A stretch of DNA of 14,907 bases from Baffinella frigidus (taxonomy: Eukaryota; Cryptophyceae; Cryptomonadales; Baffinellaceae), in NCBI GenBank assembly GCA_026770585.1, contig MU646361.1, positions 671,786-686,692 of the forward strand, written 5' to 3'. Each line of letters opens with the position of its first letter. Positions within the stretch are counted from its first letter, which is position 1. The position numbers and the translations under genes were made by a program. The notes under the pieces were generated by a model. It made no database searches. It had not been told where the DNA came from and worked only from the letters and a program-made list of their open reading frames with translations. This document shows, piece by piece, positions 5,251-11,531 of the stretch.

Positions 5251-5389
5251 TTATACATACATACATACATACATACATACATACGTTATTATACATACAT
5301 ACATACATACATACATACATACATACATACATACGTTATTATACATACATACATACATACATACATACATACATACATACATACATACA
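5251..5389 (+). repeat. (ATAC)n microsatellite with periodic GTTATT interruptions
   Basis: Three ATAC blocks of increasing length are each headed by TTATTATAC, indicating amplification of block plus interruption. Open frames on both strands here are repeat artefacts. Confidence 0.95.
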
Positions 5390-5391
5390 AA

Positions 5392-5540
5392 CCGCGCACG
5401 CCAACACCTGGATTTATTCAACTGAACCCTCAACCTTCAACCCCCAACCCTGAACAATACACCCTCAGCCTGGACCCTGGACCCTACACCCTGAACCCTA
5501 CACCCTACACCCTGAACCGCGCAACGCCAACACCCTCGGT
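5392..5540. repeat. C-rich telomere-like tract between two GGTGTTGGCG splice-like sites
   Basis: CCCTACACCCTGAACC-type sequence lies between two near-identical 17-18-bp sites (minus strand GGTGTTGGCG then TGCGCGG or TTGCGCGG) at about 5393-5410 and 5518-5535. On the minus strand each could be a 5' splice site (AAATCCAG and ACCGAGG before GTGTTGG). An exon-like segment GVQAATPR would end at 5534. This is weak but repeats the donor-duplication pattern. Confidence 0.45.
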
Positions 5541-5559
5541 GTCGCTGCCTGCACGCCCA

Positions 5560-5575
5560 TGAAGGCAACGCCTTC
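5560..5575. repeat. Short hairpin at the MITE border
   Basis: TGAAGGC, AAC, GCCTTCA is a perfect 7-bp stem touching the left end of the element at 5575. Confidence 0.5.
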
Positions 5576-5753
5576 ACACGAGGCTAGCCATGCGAACAGC
5601 ATAAAAGGACATTCTAAAAATTGTGGGGAAATGTTCACGTTTCCGTACGGATGTCCGTACGGAAACGTGATCAAATGCTGACTTTTGGCGTGTTTCCTGG
5701 GCAATAATCCAATAATTAACTTATGATTCTGTTCGCATGGATAGCCTCGTGTG
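5575..5753 (+). mobile_element. MITE with about 30-bp TIRs and a central perfect hairpin
   Basis: CACACGAGGCTAGCCATGCG (left) pairs with the right end CGCATGGATAGCCTCGTGTG, and the pairing extends through GAACAG and ATAA with a small indel. At 5635-5670 a perfect 17-bp stem (TCACGTTTCCGTACGGA) has a two-base loop TG. The element is 179 bp and non-coding. Confidence 0.75.
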
Positions 5754-6228
5754 GCTGTCCCATCACCGGAGCTATTGACAGACTTAAAAATGACATTTTC
5801 GGTAGGGTTCTATTTCAATTCACCTTGCGAGTTTATATTATACAAGCCGCGCCCGGATTCGGAAGGATCGTAAGGGTTTTGCGTCAATCTTGAGTTTTAT
5901 GCTGTCTCAGGCTTTGATTGATGACAAGATGCACCCTCCTACCCGTAAGATGGCACAGTATTTTCGAACCGTTGCGATATCATACGTTAGGGAATCTACG
6001 TCTTTACGCAGATTCAGAACGCGGTTGGAAGATAGAATCTTTCCGCACTCGGGCTCTGCCGCACTCTCGGCCGACTCTTCTAAAGTTGACACGCTGGGTC
6101 TGCGGTACAAACCCGTCAACTTTCGAGCCGAAAAGAGCCCGGGCGCCCGACATTGGTCACACCACAAAGACTGAGACGGAGGTAGGCACTGGTCACCAAG
6201 TAATGAACTGCGAGGGCTACACGGGAAG
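5754..6228. other. Low-repeat stretch, no supported gene
   Basis: This is the first mostly unique stretch in the window. Overlapping short open frames on both strands (longest 116 codons, 5918-6268 plus) share no recognisable domain, and one runs into the MITE at 6229. TATATTATAC at about 5835 is TATA-like but has no gene attached. An imperfect foldback occupies 6050-6141. Confidence 0.5.
6050..6141. repeat. Imperfect segmented hairpin
   Basis: Three successive stems are nested: CGGGCTCT/AGAGCCCG, TCGGC/GCCGA and AAAGTTGAC/GTCAACTTT, separated by unpaired stretches. The GTCAACTTT arm recalls the AAGTCAACT family of dispersed elements. Confidence 0.55.
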
Positions 6229-6374
6229 TTCATCTCGGAAGATAACTGAATCAGTTCCTTTTCAATAGGAAGTTGGATAGGAGAAATCAGTTAGGGCATA
6301 GTGAATCTAATTAGGCTTCCTGATTAAATAAACAAGCTATTTAGGGAACTGATTCAGTTATCTTTCGAGATGAA
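6229..6374 (+). mobile_element. MITE with 30-bp TIRs (one mismatch)
   Basis: TTCATCTCGGAAGATAACTG at 6229 and the reverse of CAGTTATCTTTCGAGATGAA at 6374 are the ends of 30-bp inverted repeats with a single mismatch. The 86-bp interior is AT-rich and non-coding. High arm identity suggests fairly recent origin. No clear target duplication is seen. Confidence 0.8.
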
Positions 6375-6407
6375 AGTGGAGGGGGGTAGACGAAATCCAC
6401 TGCCAAC

Positions 6408-6530
6408 CAGAACATTTCAACTAAGTCAACTGCCCCTCAGAGCCAGAGCCTTAAGTCAATTGGGTGCACCCTGCCTCACAACATACTGCCGAGGATCAGC
6501 CAGCTGACCTAAGGTAAAACATCCTGGCCA
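6408..6530 (-). mobile_element. AAGTCAACT-family element, diverged reverse copy
   Basis: CAGAACATTTC, CTAAGTCAACT, GCCAGAGCCTTAAGTCAA and later CAGCTGACCTAAGG follow in order the reverse complement of the 7642-7802 copy. The middle is more diverged and shorter. It confirms that the family inserts in both orientations. Confidence 0.55.
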
Positions 6531-6900
6531 GCAGTGAAACCACCTGCCCATCTCAAACCGCCCCCGGGGTTTCCCCAAACCCGAAACCAATATCTGTTAG
6601 AGACCCGAAAGGCAGCACCACGCCAGAGTGTTCGTGGGTGTCAATTTTTTTATTCCGTGTCAGGACACGCTCGTTGACTTTTGAAAACCACTGCCTTGCG
6701 GGGGAATTGACTTTTGGCGACCCCGCCGAGGAGTCTGGCGTGGTACCGTGAACCGCAGTCGCTCGACTCCCTCTTGCCTCCTCCTCTTCGCGGGGGAGAG
6801 AACGAACGCGCGGGCGCCGGGGACCTGATCATTTCGGGAGTTTTGTTGAGCCCACACAGCGGTGTTCGAAGGGATTTAGAATAACCCCTACGCGAAAAGA
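6531..6900. other. No supported gene; fragments of dispersed repeats
   Basis: The stretch contains GGGGGAATTGACTTTTGGCGA (6699-6719), a relative of the AAGTCAACT-family end, and a GC-rich part with short open frames on the minus strand (60-65 codons) lacking any known motif. No gene is called. Confidence 0.4.
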
Positions 6901-6932
6901 CCTAGGGCCCTACGGTAGGCAACCCGTAGGGA
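6901..6932 (+). mobile_element. Fragment of the CCTACGG foldback
   Basis: CCCTACGGTAGGCAACCCGTAGG keeps the core words of the family in a very short, collapsed form. No second arm is present. Confidence 0.4.
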
Positions 6933-6966
6933 CAAGGGGGGGTTCGGGTTCAGCACCGTCAAGTCC

Positions 6967-7002
6967 CGTTCGCGGAAACTTAGTTTTCTGCGACGCCCAC
7001 TG
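6967..7002 (+). repeat. CGTTCGCGGAAACT repeat, copy 1
   Basis: CGTTCGCGGAAACTTAGTTT and the following bases up to CCCACTG match 7823-7858 with several substitutions. The second copy lies just beyond the element at 7642-7802. The nature is unknown. Confidence 0.5.
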
Positions 7003-7120
7003 CCACTCGAGAATGCTGGAGGCATGTGGCCGGGGAGCTGATGATGTCGGGAGTCGGGTTTAGTGGGAAGATATACGCCCCTAAGGAGAACAGGTCGCCA
7101 TGCCCCTTTTGGTCACGTTA

Positions 7121-7285
7121 ATAGAGTAACGTCCTGAAAACCGGGTAGTTGGGCCTGCGGTATTGCCTACAGTAGGCCGTAGGGCTCCTAGGACCTAATG
7201 TTTCGTAGGAACCCCCTAGGCCCCTGCGGCCTACCGTAGGCAATACCGTAGGCTTAACTACCCGGTTTTCAGGACGTCAGCCTAT
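7121..7285 (-). mobile_element. CCTACGG-family foldback element, copy 2
   Basis: ACGTCCTGAAAACCGGGTAGTT at 7129 is perfectly complementary to the right end at 7277. Inner arms carry GCGGTATTGCCTAC/GTAGGCAATACCG. Outer bases extend to ATAG..CTAT (7121-7285). The flank GA follows the CCTAT end as in the other copies but on the opposite side, so this copy is inverted relative to 1185-1351 and 7886-8047. Confidence 0.85.
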
Positions 7286-7300
7286 GAACGTGGGTCGTTC

Positions 7301-7420
7301 TGGACGAGTGGCTCAGTTGGCTAAGCCAGTCGCGTTATCTCCTCATAGGGCGATTGCCCCCGATAAAAGGCTGATAAAAGGCTACGGTGGCCTCCCGTGT
7401 CGATTTGATTTGGTGCGTGC
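7301..7420 (+). ncRNA. tRNA-like segment, possible SINE head
   Basis: TGGCTCAGTTGG (7309-7320) is an exact match to the RNA polymerase III A box (TRGYNNARNNGG). Further on, CTCATAG (7342-7348) has the form of an anticodon loop with CAT between T and A. GTGTCGATTTG (7397-7407) is only a partial B box. The spacing between D arm and anticodon loop is too long for an ordinary tRNA, so a true tRNA-Met gene is unlikely. A decayed tRNA-derived SINE or a tRNA pseudogene fits better. It directly follows a foldback element. Confidence 0.35.
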
Positions 7421-7488
7421 TATATGTATTGTACAAGCACCGTGGTGACAACAAGTAATTTTAAAACTACCATCGTTCGCCGCCGTGC

Positions 7489-7568
7489 AAACCTTTTCGA
7501 ACGGGCTGGAAGGTTTTCAAACCGGATCACGATTTCGTGATGAAACACGGTCTAAGAATTCGCTTAGA
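7489..7568 (+). repeat. Three consecutive hairpins
   Basis: AAACCTT/AAGGTTT (7489-7495, 7510-7516), ATCACGA-TT-TCGTGAT (7526-7541) and TCTAAG-AATTCG-CTTAGA (7551-7568) are perfect stems in a row with short spacers. They may be the structured body of an element whose head is the tRNA-like segment at 7301, or an unrelated structured RNA. Confidence 0.5.
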
Positions 7569-7641
7569 AAGCTTGCGACCCCGTAGAGAAATAGTCAACT
7601 AGGTTCAAATTACCCCATCTCCAAGGCCCCCGAAAACTCAT

Positions 7642-7802
7642 TTCACTCCGAGCCACAAGATTTCAGCTATGTCAACCAGCTCACCTAAGTCAACTTTGCC
7701 CTGTTTTCGTTTAGATGGACCTGGCCACTATGGACGGCATTTGACTTAAGGCGCTGGCTTTCAGGGGGAGTTGACTTAGGCGAAATGTTCTGACTCCGAG
7801 TG
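7642..7802 (+). mobile_element. 161-bp dispersed element (AAGTCAACT family), copy 2
   Basis: See copy 1 (307-467). Here ACTCCGAG occurs at 7645-7652 and again at 7793-7800, an 8-bp direct repeat around a 140-bp core, as expected for a target-site duplication. The core carries the inverted words CCTAAGTCAACT and AGTTGACTTAGG. It is non-coding. Confidence 0.7.
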
Positions 7803-7822
7803 CATTTAGTAACGTCACGTCA

Positions 7823-7858
7823 CGTTCGCGGAAACTGAGTTTGCTTCGAAGCTCACTG
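7823..7858 (+). repeat. CGTTCGCGGAAACT repeat, copy 2
   Basis: This is the second copy of the repeat at 6967-7002, ending GCTCACTG. Confidence 0.5.
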
Positions 7859-7885
7859 TGTGGGGTTTTAGGGTTTGGGATTTTC

Positions 7886-8047
7886 ATAGGCTAACGGCCT
7901 GAAAATGGGGTAGTTAGGCCTACGGCATTGCCTAGGACCTCCTACCGTAGGCCGAGGGATCCTAGGACCAAAAAGTCTCGGCCTACGGTAGGAGGTCCTA
8001 GGCAATGCCGTAGGCCTAACTACCCCATTTTCAGGCCGTTACCCTAT
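7886..8047 (+). mobile_element. CCTACGG-family foldback element, copy 3 (near-perfect palindrome)
   Basis: From TAACGGCCTGAAAATGGGGT (7892) to the matching end at 8041 the two halves are complementary for about 66 bp each, essentially without mismatch, around a loop near 7965. One mismatch separates this from the terminal ATAGG..CCTAT (7886-8047). The sequence has TGGGGTA in place of the CCGGGTA of the other copies, changed in both arms together. It is non-coding. Confidence 0.9.
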
Positions 8048-8192
8048 TAATTTAGGCCGCAGAGGAGAGGGAGCAGAGCCTTCCGTGCCAGGGACTTGCG
8101 GTTTCAGGGTTTGGGACTTGGGGTTTAGGCTTTAGCTTTTAGGCTTTAGGGTTTCGGGTTCGCCCGTGCCAGGGACCTGCCAGTGGTAGATT

Positions 8193-8335
8193 AGGGAAAC
8201 GCCGTTTGTTGAAGAGTAGGGCAACACCGTCTAGCTCTGCCTGAGCAAAACTCGCTCGCCATGACACACATTTAGAGTAGAAAATCCAGGGCAAAGGGGC
8301 AACTGCACCCACGCAAGAGTGCAAGGCTGGCCTGC
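8193..8335 (-). repeat. Dispersed repeat with homologous parts at 8925-9000 and 9207-9250
   Basis: AGGGAAACGCCGTTTGTTGA at 8193 recurs near 9208 (AGGGAAACTCCGTTTGTTGA). On the minus strand GCACTCTTGCGTG and GCTCAGGCAGAGCTAG recur on the plus strand near 8938 and 8979. The minus-strand frame reads LLFNKRRFPNLPLAG, and its second copy reads LLFNKRSFPLPLRAG. It is a repeat family of unknown type; retained frame hints at a coding origin. Confidence 0.5.
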
Positions 8336-8488
8336 GAAAACAAGTCAGTTCACACGGAATTTCTATCAACTTTCCGAAATTTCGTTTTTCCTCTGGGGAG
8401 AATGTCCACTGGTGAACTTTCAGAATCGTCAGAATCTGACGATTTCTCTGGTACGAAGGGGCGTGGTCCAAATTGACGCATCATCGAA

Positions 8489-8722
8489 AATTGAACCTAT
8501 TTTTACCACACAAAACAAAACATTTCAATTCAAACCAGGTACAGAAATAACAATCTCACTTTAAAGATATGTACCCGAGATTCTTTTTATATCTTCAAAG
8601 TGCTTTTGGTCAGCAAATGGGGCGAAATCGGTCTTTACAACACATTCCCCGTTTACAATCACATGTAGTGCTGAAACAATTTGCGATTTTGCCTGGGATT
8701 GTGTGGTAAAGAAGGTTCAATT
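8489..8722 (+). mobile_element. MITE-like element with AATTGAACC termini
   Basis: AATTGAACCTATTTTTACCACACA (from 8489) and TGTGTGGTAAAGAAGGTTCAATT (to 8722) pair over about 23 bp with a few mismatches. The interior holds a 14-bp stem (CACTTTAAAGATAT at 8557-8570 with its complement at 8589-8602, one mismatch). A third terminus, TGTGTGGTAAAGAAGGGTTC, lies at 8880-8904, so the true right border could also be there. Confidence 0.6.
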
Positions 8723-8904
8723 ATCCTATCGCAGGGTGTTTGAGCAAATTTTAGCGCGCCGCAGCTCGCTCAAAAGTTAATTATTTCAACTTTTGAAAAC
8801 GGCAAAGATCTCACCGTGTCCTGCTCTTCAATTTGGTCTGAAGAAGCAGGGGTAAATTATTTCGTCTTCGATGTTTATTCTGTGTGGTAAAGAAGGGTTC
8901 AATT
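8723..8904. repeat. AT-rich stretch with small hairpins and a second terminus copy
   Basis: TTTGAGC/GCTCAAA and CAAAAGTT/AACTTTTG form short stems within 8739-8797. The stretch ends with another copy of the MITE terminus (8880-8904). No gene is seen. Confidence 0.45.
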
Positions 8905-8924
8905 CGTGCCACGCCCCTTCGTAG

Positions 8925-9000
8925 GCCAGTCAGCTCTACACTCTTGCGTGCACCGCTTTGGTGCAAGACCCAGATTTACTCAGGCAGATCTAGGACCACC
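8925..9000 (+). repeat. Inverted partner of the 8193-8335 repeat
   Basis: CTACACTCTTGCGTGCACC and CTCAGGCAGATCTAGGAC correspond in order to minus-strand segments of 8225-8335. The translated fragments share ALHSCV and the pattern F.QA.L. A related AAGTCAACTCCCCCTGAGA word at about 9030 belongs to the AAGTCAACT family. Confidence 0.45.
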
Positions 9001-9154
9001 CTGGATGGAACATTATGGTATTTTGAGCATTCTTAAGTCAACTCCCCCTGAGATGGCGCCACAATGCGGCTGCCCCGTGATGAATGGATCTGGTACAAAA
9101 AGGTCTAATATGTATTTCAGTGGTATAAATCATGTCAACTTTTGCGATAAAGGG

Positions 9155-9907
9155 TTATTCGGGATTGGCCGCAAGTTCCCTCCAGGGTGGCCTGCCCGCA
9201 GCGGAAGAGGGAAACTCCGTTTGTTGAAAAGCAGGGAAACACCGGTTTTCGTAGGAGGAGGGGGGGGAAGCCGTGGAGCAAACCCTGCCCGGGTGAGTCG
9301 ATAGGCGCGGGACTTTCCCTCCCCGGGGTTTCCCTGCTCTGCCACGTTCAAGCTTTTGGAATTCGACACCCACCTGGTACAAATCCGGGAAAGCCACAAG
9401 CAGATTTCTTGGCTGGGGAGGGCGCGTGGCCGGAGGGAGGGAGGTTAACCGCTCCGGCGATCCAGCCGACGGTTTGCCAGGAGACAATCTTCTTTCCCTG
9501 CTGTCCCCCCGCGGCACGCTGCTTAGCCTCCACGGCCTACCACCCTTTGCTTCCACGGCGTGCCAGCTGTCATCAAGATTCGATGCAGCACTCTGGCTCG
9601 GCTCCGACGAGGGTGGCGGCGAGAGCGCGCTGAAGCCCAGAGGGTTGCCAACCACGCTCCCGACTAGCCGCGGCGCGGAGAGCGCGGCGAGGAGGAGGAG
9701 GAGGAAGAACGGACGCCGTCGAGAGTGGCACTTTCTACTCTGCAGTGCATTACATGAAGTGATCCCGAAGTCTGGGGCGCGAGGCGCGTCGAGGGGTGCT
9801 CCTGCGAGGGTGGTGGAGTGCGGGGCTAGCAGTCTCCCCGGCTGGGCCCCGGCGGCCTGCTCACGTCGCAGTTTTGAAATGTTTCGTTTTGGTGAAGCGT
9901 TCCGCAT
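9155..9907 (-). other. GC-rich stretch with overlapping open frames; gene uncertain
   Basis: The minus frame is open for 250 codons from 9907 to 9155, and a plus frame is open for 198 codons (9426-10022). The minus frame contains a hydrophobic run FFLLLLLAALSAPRL preceded by basic residues, which would suit a signal peptide, but it lies about 70 residues from the first Met. The rest is Pro/Ser/Arg-rich with no domain. Its 3' end (GVSLLFNKRSFPLPL) comes from a dispersed repeat. High GC makes long chance frames likely. Neither frame is annotated as a gene. Confidence 0.2.
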
Positions 9908-10189
9908 CGCTAGACGCTCGCCCGAGAAGACACTCGGTGAACGGAGAGACGCCCGAGTTTCAGCCCATGATCATGAACGCAAGAGGATAGGAGGAAGGCG
10001 GAAAGAGGGAGGTTGGGTCTGAGTGCGACGGCGACCAAATTTCATGCGACCCATTCAAATTCTCGGTGATATTTCATGGGGGTGCTCAAAATTCACCTGA
10101 GAAATTTCGGGGGTTTCCCAAAATCTGAATGCGCCCAAAAAAAACCGGCTAAAAAAATCCGTCACCGTCAGGTCCGTTCGTCTGTCATC

Positions 10190-10801
10190 ATGCAAACCAG
10201 CAGCGCGCTCTTGGTCGCGCTCCTCGCCTGCAGCACCATCACCACCGTGTATTGCGTCGTGCCCGCACCCATGCCGCTCCGCGCTCCCGCGGGCGCTCTG
10301 CACGCCCACGTCTTGCAAGCCTCCGAAATGTGTGGGCCAGCTGAAGCTCCCCAAAAGGATGCGTTGGTGCCTGCGGAGGTGTCGGGGGCCTTGCATGTGC
10401 TGAGGGGTGGGAGGGCGTTGGAGGACGATCTGCACGAGGCGGTTTCGAGGGGCGACGAGGCGGGGGTGAAGGCGCTGCTAGCGGCGGGGGCAGACAAGGA
10501 CGGCAAAAACTCTGGCAATCAGTCCCCGCTTCACCAGGCTGTGTCGAACGGGCGCATTGATGTGGTGAGGCTGCTGCTGTCGGCGGGGGCCAACACGGAA
10601 GCGAAAGACAACAATGGCTGGACTCCGCTGCACGATGCTGCTGGCAGGGGTGTGAGAGGCAACTCGAACCTCGAGTTGGTTCAAGTGCTGCTGGGGGCGG
10701 GGGCGGACAAGATGGCGAGAAACGCGGGCTATCAGACGCCGTGGCGCGTGGCTAAGCGTTCCGGTCGCGAGGAGTTGGCCAAGTTGCTGTGGGAGTGGTG
10801 A
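10190..10801 (+). CDS. Secreted or organelle-targeted ankyrin-repeat protein, 203 aa
   Basis: The start chosen is the ATG at 10190 because a signal peptide then begins at once (MQTSSALLVALLACSTITTV, possible cleavage after residue 22). An in-frame ATG at 10076 would add 38 basic, low-quality residues. Residues 23-76 form a linker rich in Ala and Pro. Ankyrin repeats follow: about 77-109 (LHEAVSRGDEAGVKALLAAG), 110-142 (PLHQAVSNGRIDVVRLLLSAG), 143-180 (TPLHDAAGRG with a five-residue insertion before LELVQVLLGAG) and a short last repeat 181-203 (TPWRVAKRSGREELAKLL). The TPLH and LL..GA signatures of the family are clear. Such proteins bind partners; the target is unknown. A signal peptide on an ankyrin protein suggests the secretory route or a complex plastid. 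It is an intronless ORF, with its stop only 31 bp from the convergent retroelement frame. Confidence 0.8.
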   Translation: MQTSSALLVALLACSTITTVYCVVPAPMPLRAPAGALHAHVLQASEMCGPAEAPQKDALVPAEVSGALHVLRGGRALEDDLHEAVSRGDEAGVKALLAAGADKDGKNSGNQSPLHQAVSNGRIDVVRLLLSAGANTEAKDNNGWTPLHDAAGRGVRGNSNLELVQVLLGAGADKMARNAGYQTPWRVAKRSGREELAKLLWEW

Positions 10802-10832
10802 GCTCCTCTGCACCGGGAGGCTCGGTGCGATC

Positions 10833-11531
10833 CTAAACGAAGCAGGGCCATCCTGCAGAACGTCCCAGCTGCAGGAGGGTGACTCCTACGTGGAGCGGGA
10901 AGCAGAGCGCGCGAATGTTGGCAGTGTAGCTAGGACCCAGCGCGATGGGCACGATGCAGAAGCAGGAGGTGGAGATCACAGTTCCGTCAGGAAGTTGCGC
11001 GCAAGCAGCGCGAGGGAGTGTTGTGCGAGGCAGCTTGTGTGCTCTCGCAAAAGAGTCGTTCACGACGACCAAGCCGGCGCCAGGGTCAAAGAGCGCACGT
11101 AGGGGCGTGGTGGTGTTGTCAAGTCGGCCTTTGAAGACCAGTGGTCTCGTGGGCGGCACGGGAAACGCGTCTGCATGGACGGTTCCAACAAAGGCCATTG
11201 CGCAAAACGGGGAAAGCTTCGCAACTGATGGTGGTGGTGGTGACGATGGTGAAGATGTCGCTGATAGTCGGTGGTCGTTGGTGGTCGTTGGTGTCGAAGA
11301 AGTCGAAGAAGTCGTTGGTGGTGGAGCTAGCATTGGCGGGGTCTGTGGCGCGTCGGGCTCTACGGCAGCACCATCCCCTAAGCGTTTGGGTTCGTAACGC
11401 CCCCGGAGTTGATGTCGAAGTACTCGTTGCCCGCACCGGTCCCCTGATCGGAGAAGGTGTTCACCCCCCTGGTGATGCGCTGTTGCGGGCACATGAAGCA
11501 GGTGTGCCCTCCAAGGCCGCAGTACGTGCAC
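10833..11531 (-). pseudogene. Retroelement protease remnant in the -1 frame of gag
   Basis: The frame is -1 relative to gag and overlaps its end by about 150 nt; the first Met at 11531 lies within gag and is probably not a start. After a Pro/Ser/Thr-rich linker, residues 145-165 (LRALFDPGAGLVVVNDSF) align with the active-site region of retropepsins, where D-S/T-G is expected. Here the second residue is Pro (CCT, 11082-11084), one base change from Ser. The following YTANIRALCFPLH resembles the protease C-terminal half. The frame ends at a TAG (10833-10835) soon after, without reverse transcriptase, RNase H or integrase. It is probably inactive. A -1 frameshift in the overlap (for example at the six-G run, plus 11464-11469) would once have joined it to gag. 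Confidence 0.6.
10869..10890. repeat. 22-bp direct repeat, copy 1 (inside protease remnant)
   Basis: These 22 bases (CTGCAGGAGGGTGACTCC then TACG) recur exactly at 12833-12854, upstream of gag. Flanking bases show a weaker match (GCGCGCTCT in minus sense). It may be the end of a degraded 3' LTR or a recombination footprint. Confidence 0.6.

Larger units (their letters stand above)
1..5560 (-). pseudogene. Coiled-coil gene or gene remnant with duplicated microexons in telomere-like introns
   Basis: This entry groups the exon-like modules described separately below. Reading 5' to 3' on the minus strand they are: a possible 5534-5560 segment, 5179-5233, 3939-4128 (interrupted), 3753-3830, 3516-3593, 3293-3345, 2643-2690, 2070-2116, 1645-1668, 1057-1094, 655-684, 471-509, 149-187 and 1-36. 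Most are charged, E/R/L-rich and coiled-coil-like. They end at or next to GT and start after AG. Phases are compatible: 55 nt (2 to 0), 78 nt (0 to 0), 47 nt (0 to 2), 39 nt (2 to 2). Several copies carry frameshifts or insertions, so many of them cannot be functional. No start codon or terminal exon was found. The family is not recognised; the protein may simply be a repeated coiled coil. A chance origin is unlikely given the near-synonymous differences between copies, but transcription is unproven. Confidence 0.5.

Noticed and set aside
5191-5562. Plus and minus frames across the ATAC microsatellite (YIHTYIHT, VCMYVCMY)
   Set aside because: A four-base repeat without stops gives open frames in several phases on both strands; the peptides are pure repeat.
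5890-6268. Overlapping plus-strand frames of 94 and 116 codons
   Set aside because: No domain or signal; one runs into the terminal repeat of the MITE at 6229, and a minus frame of similar length overlaps both.
7301-7375. A functional tRNA-Met gene
   Set aside because: The A box is perfect and CAT sits in a loop-like context, but the D arm to anticodon distance is too long, arms pair poorly and the B box is weak.
9426-10022. Plus-strand 198-codon frame
   Set aside because: It overlaps a longer minus frame in GC-rich DNA, and neither shows a domain; kept only as an uncertain stretch.
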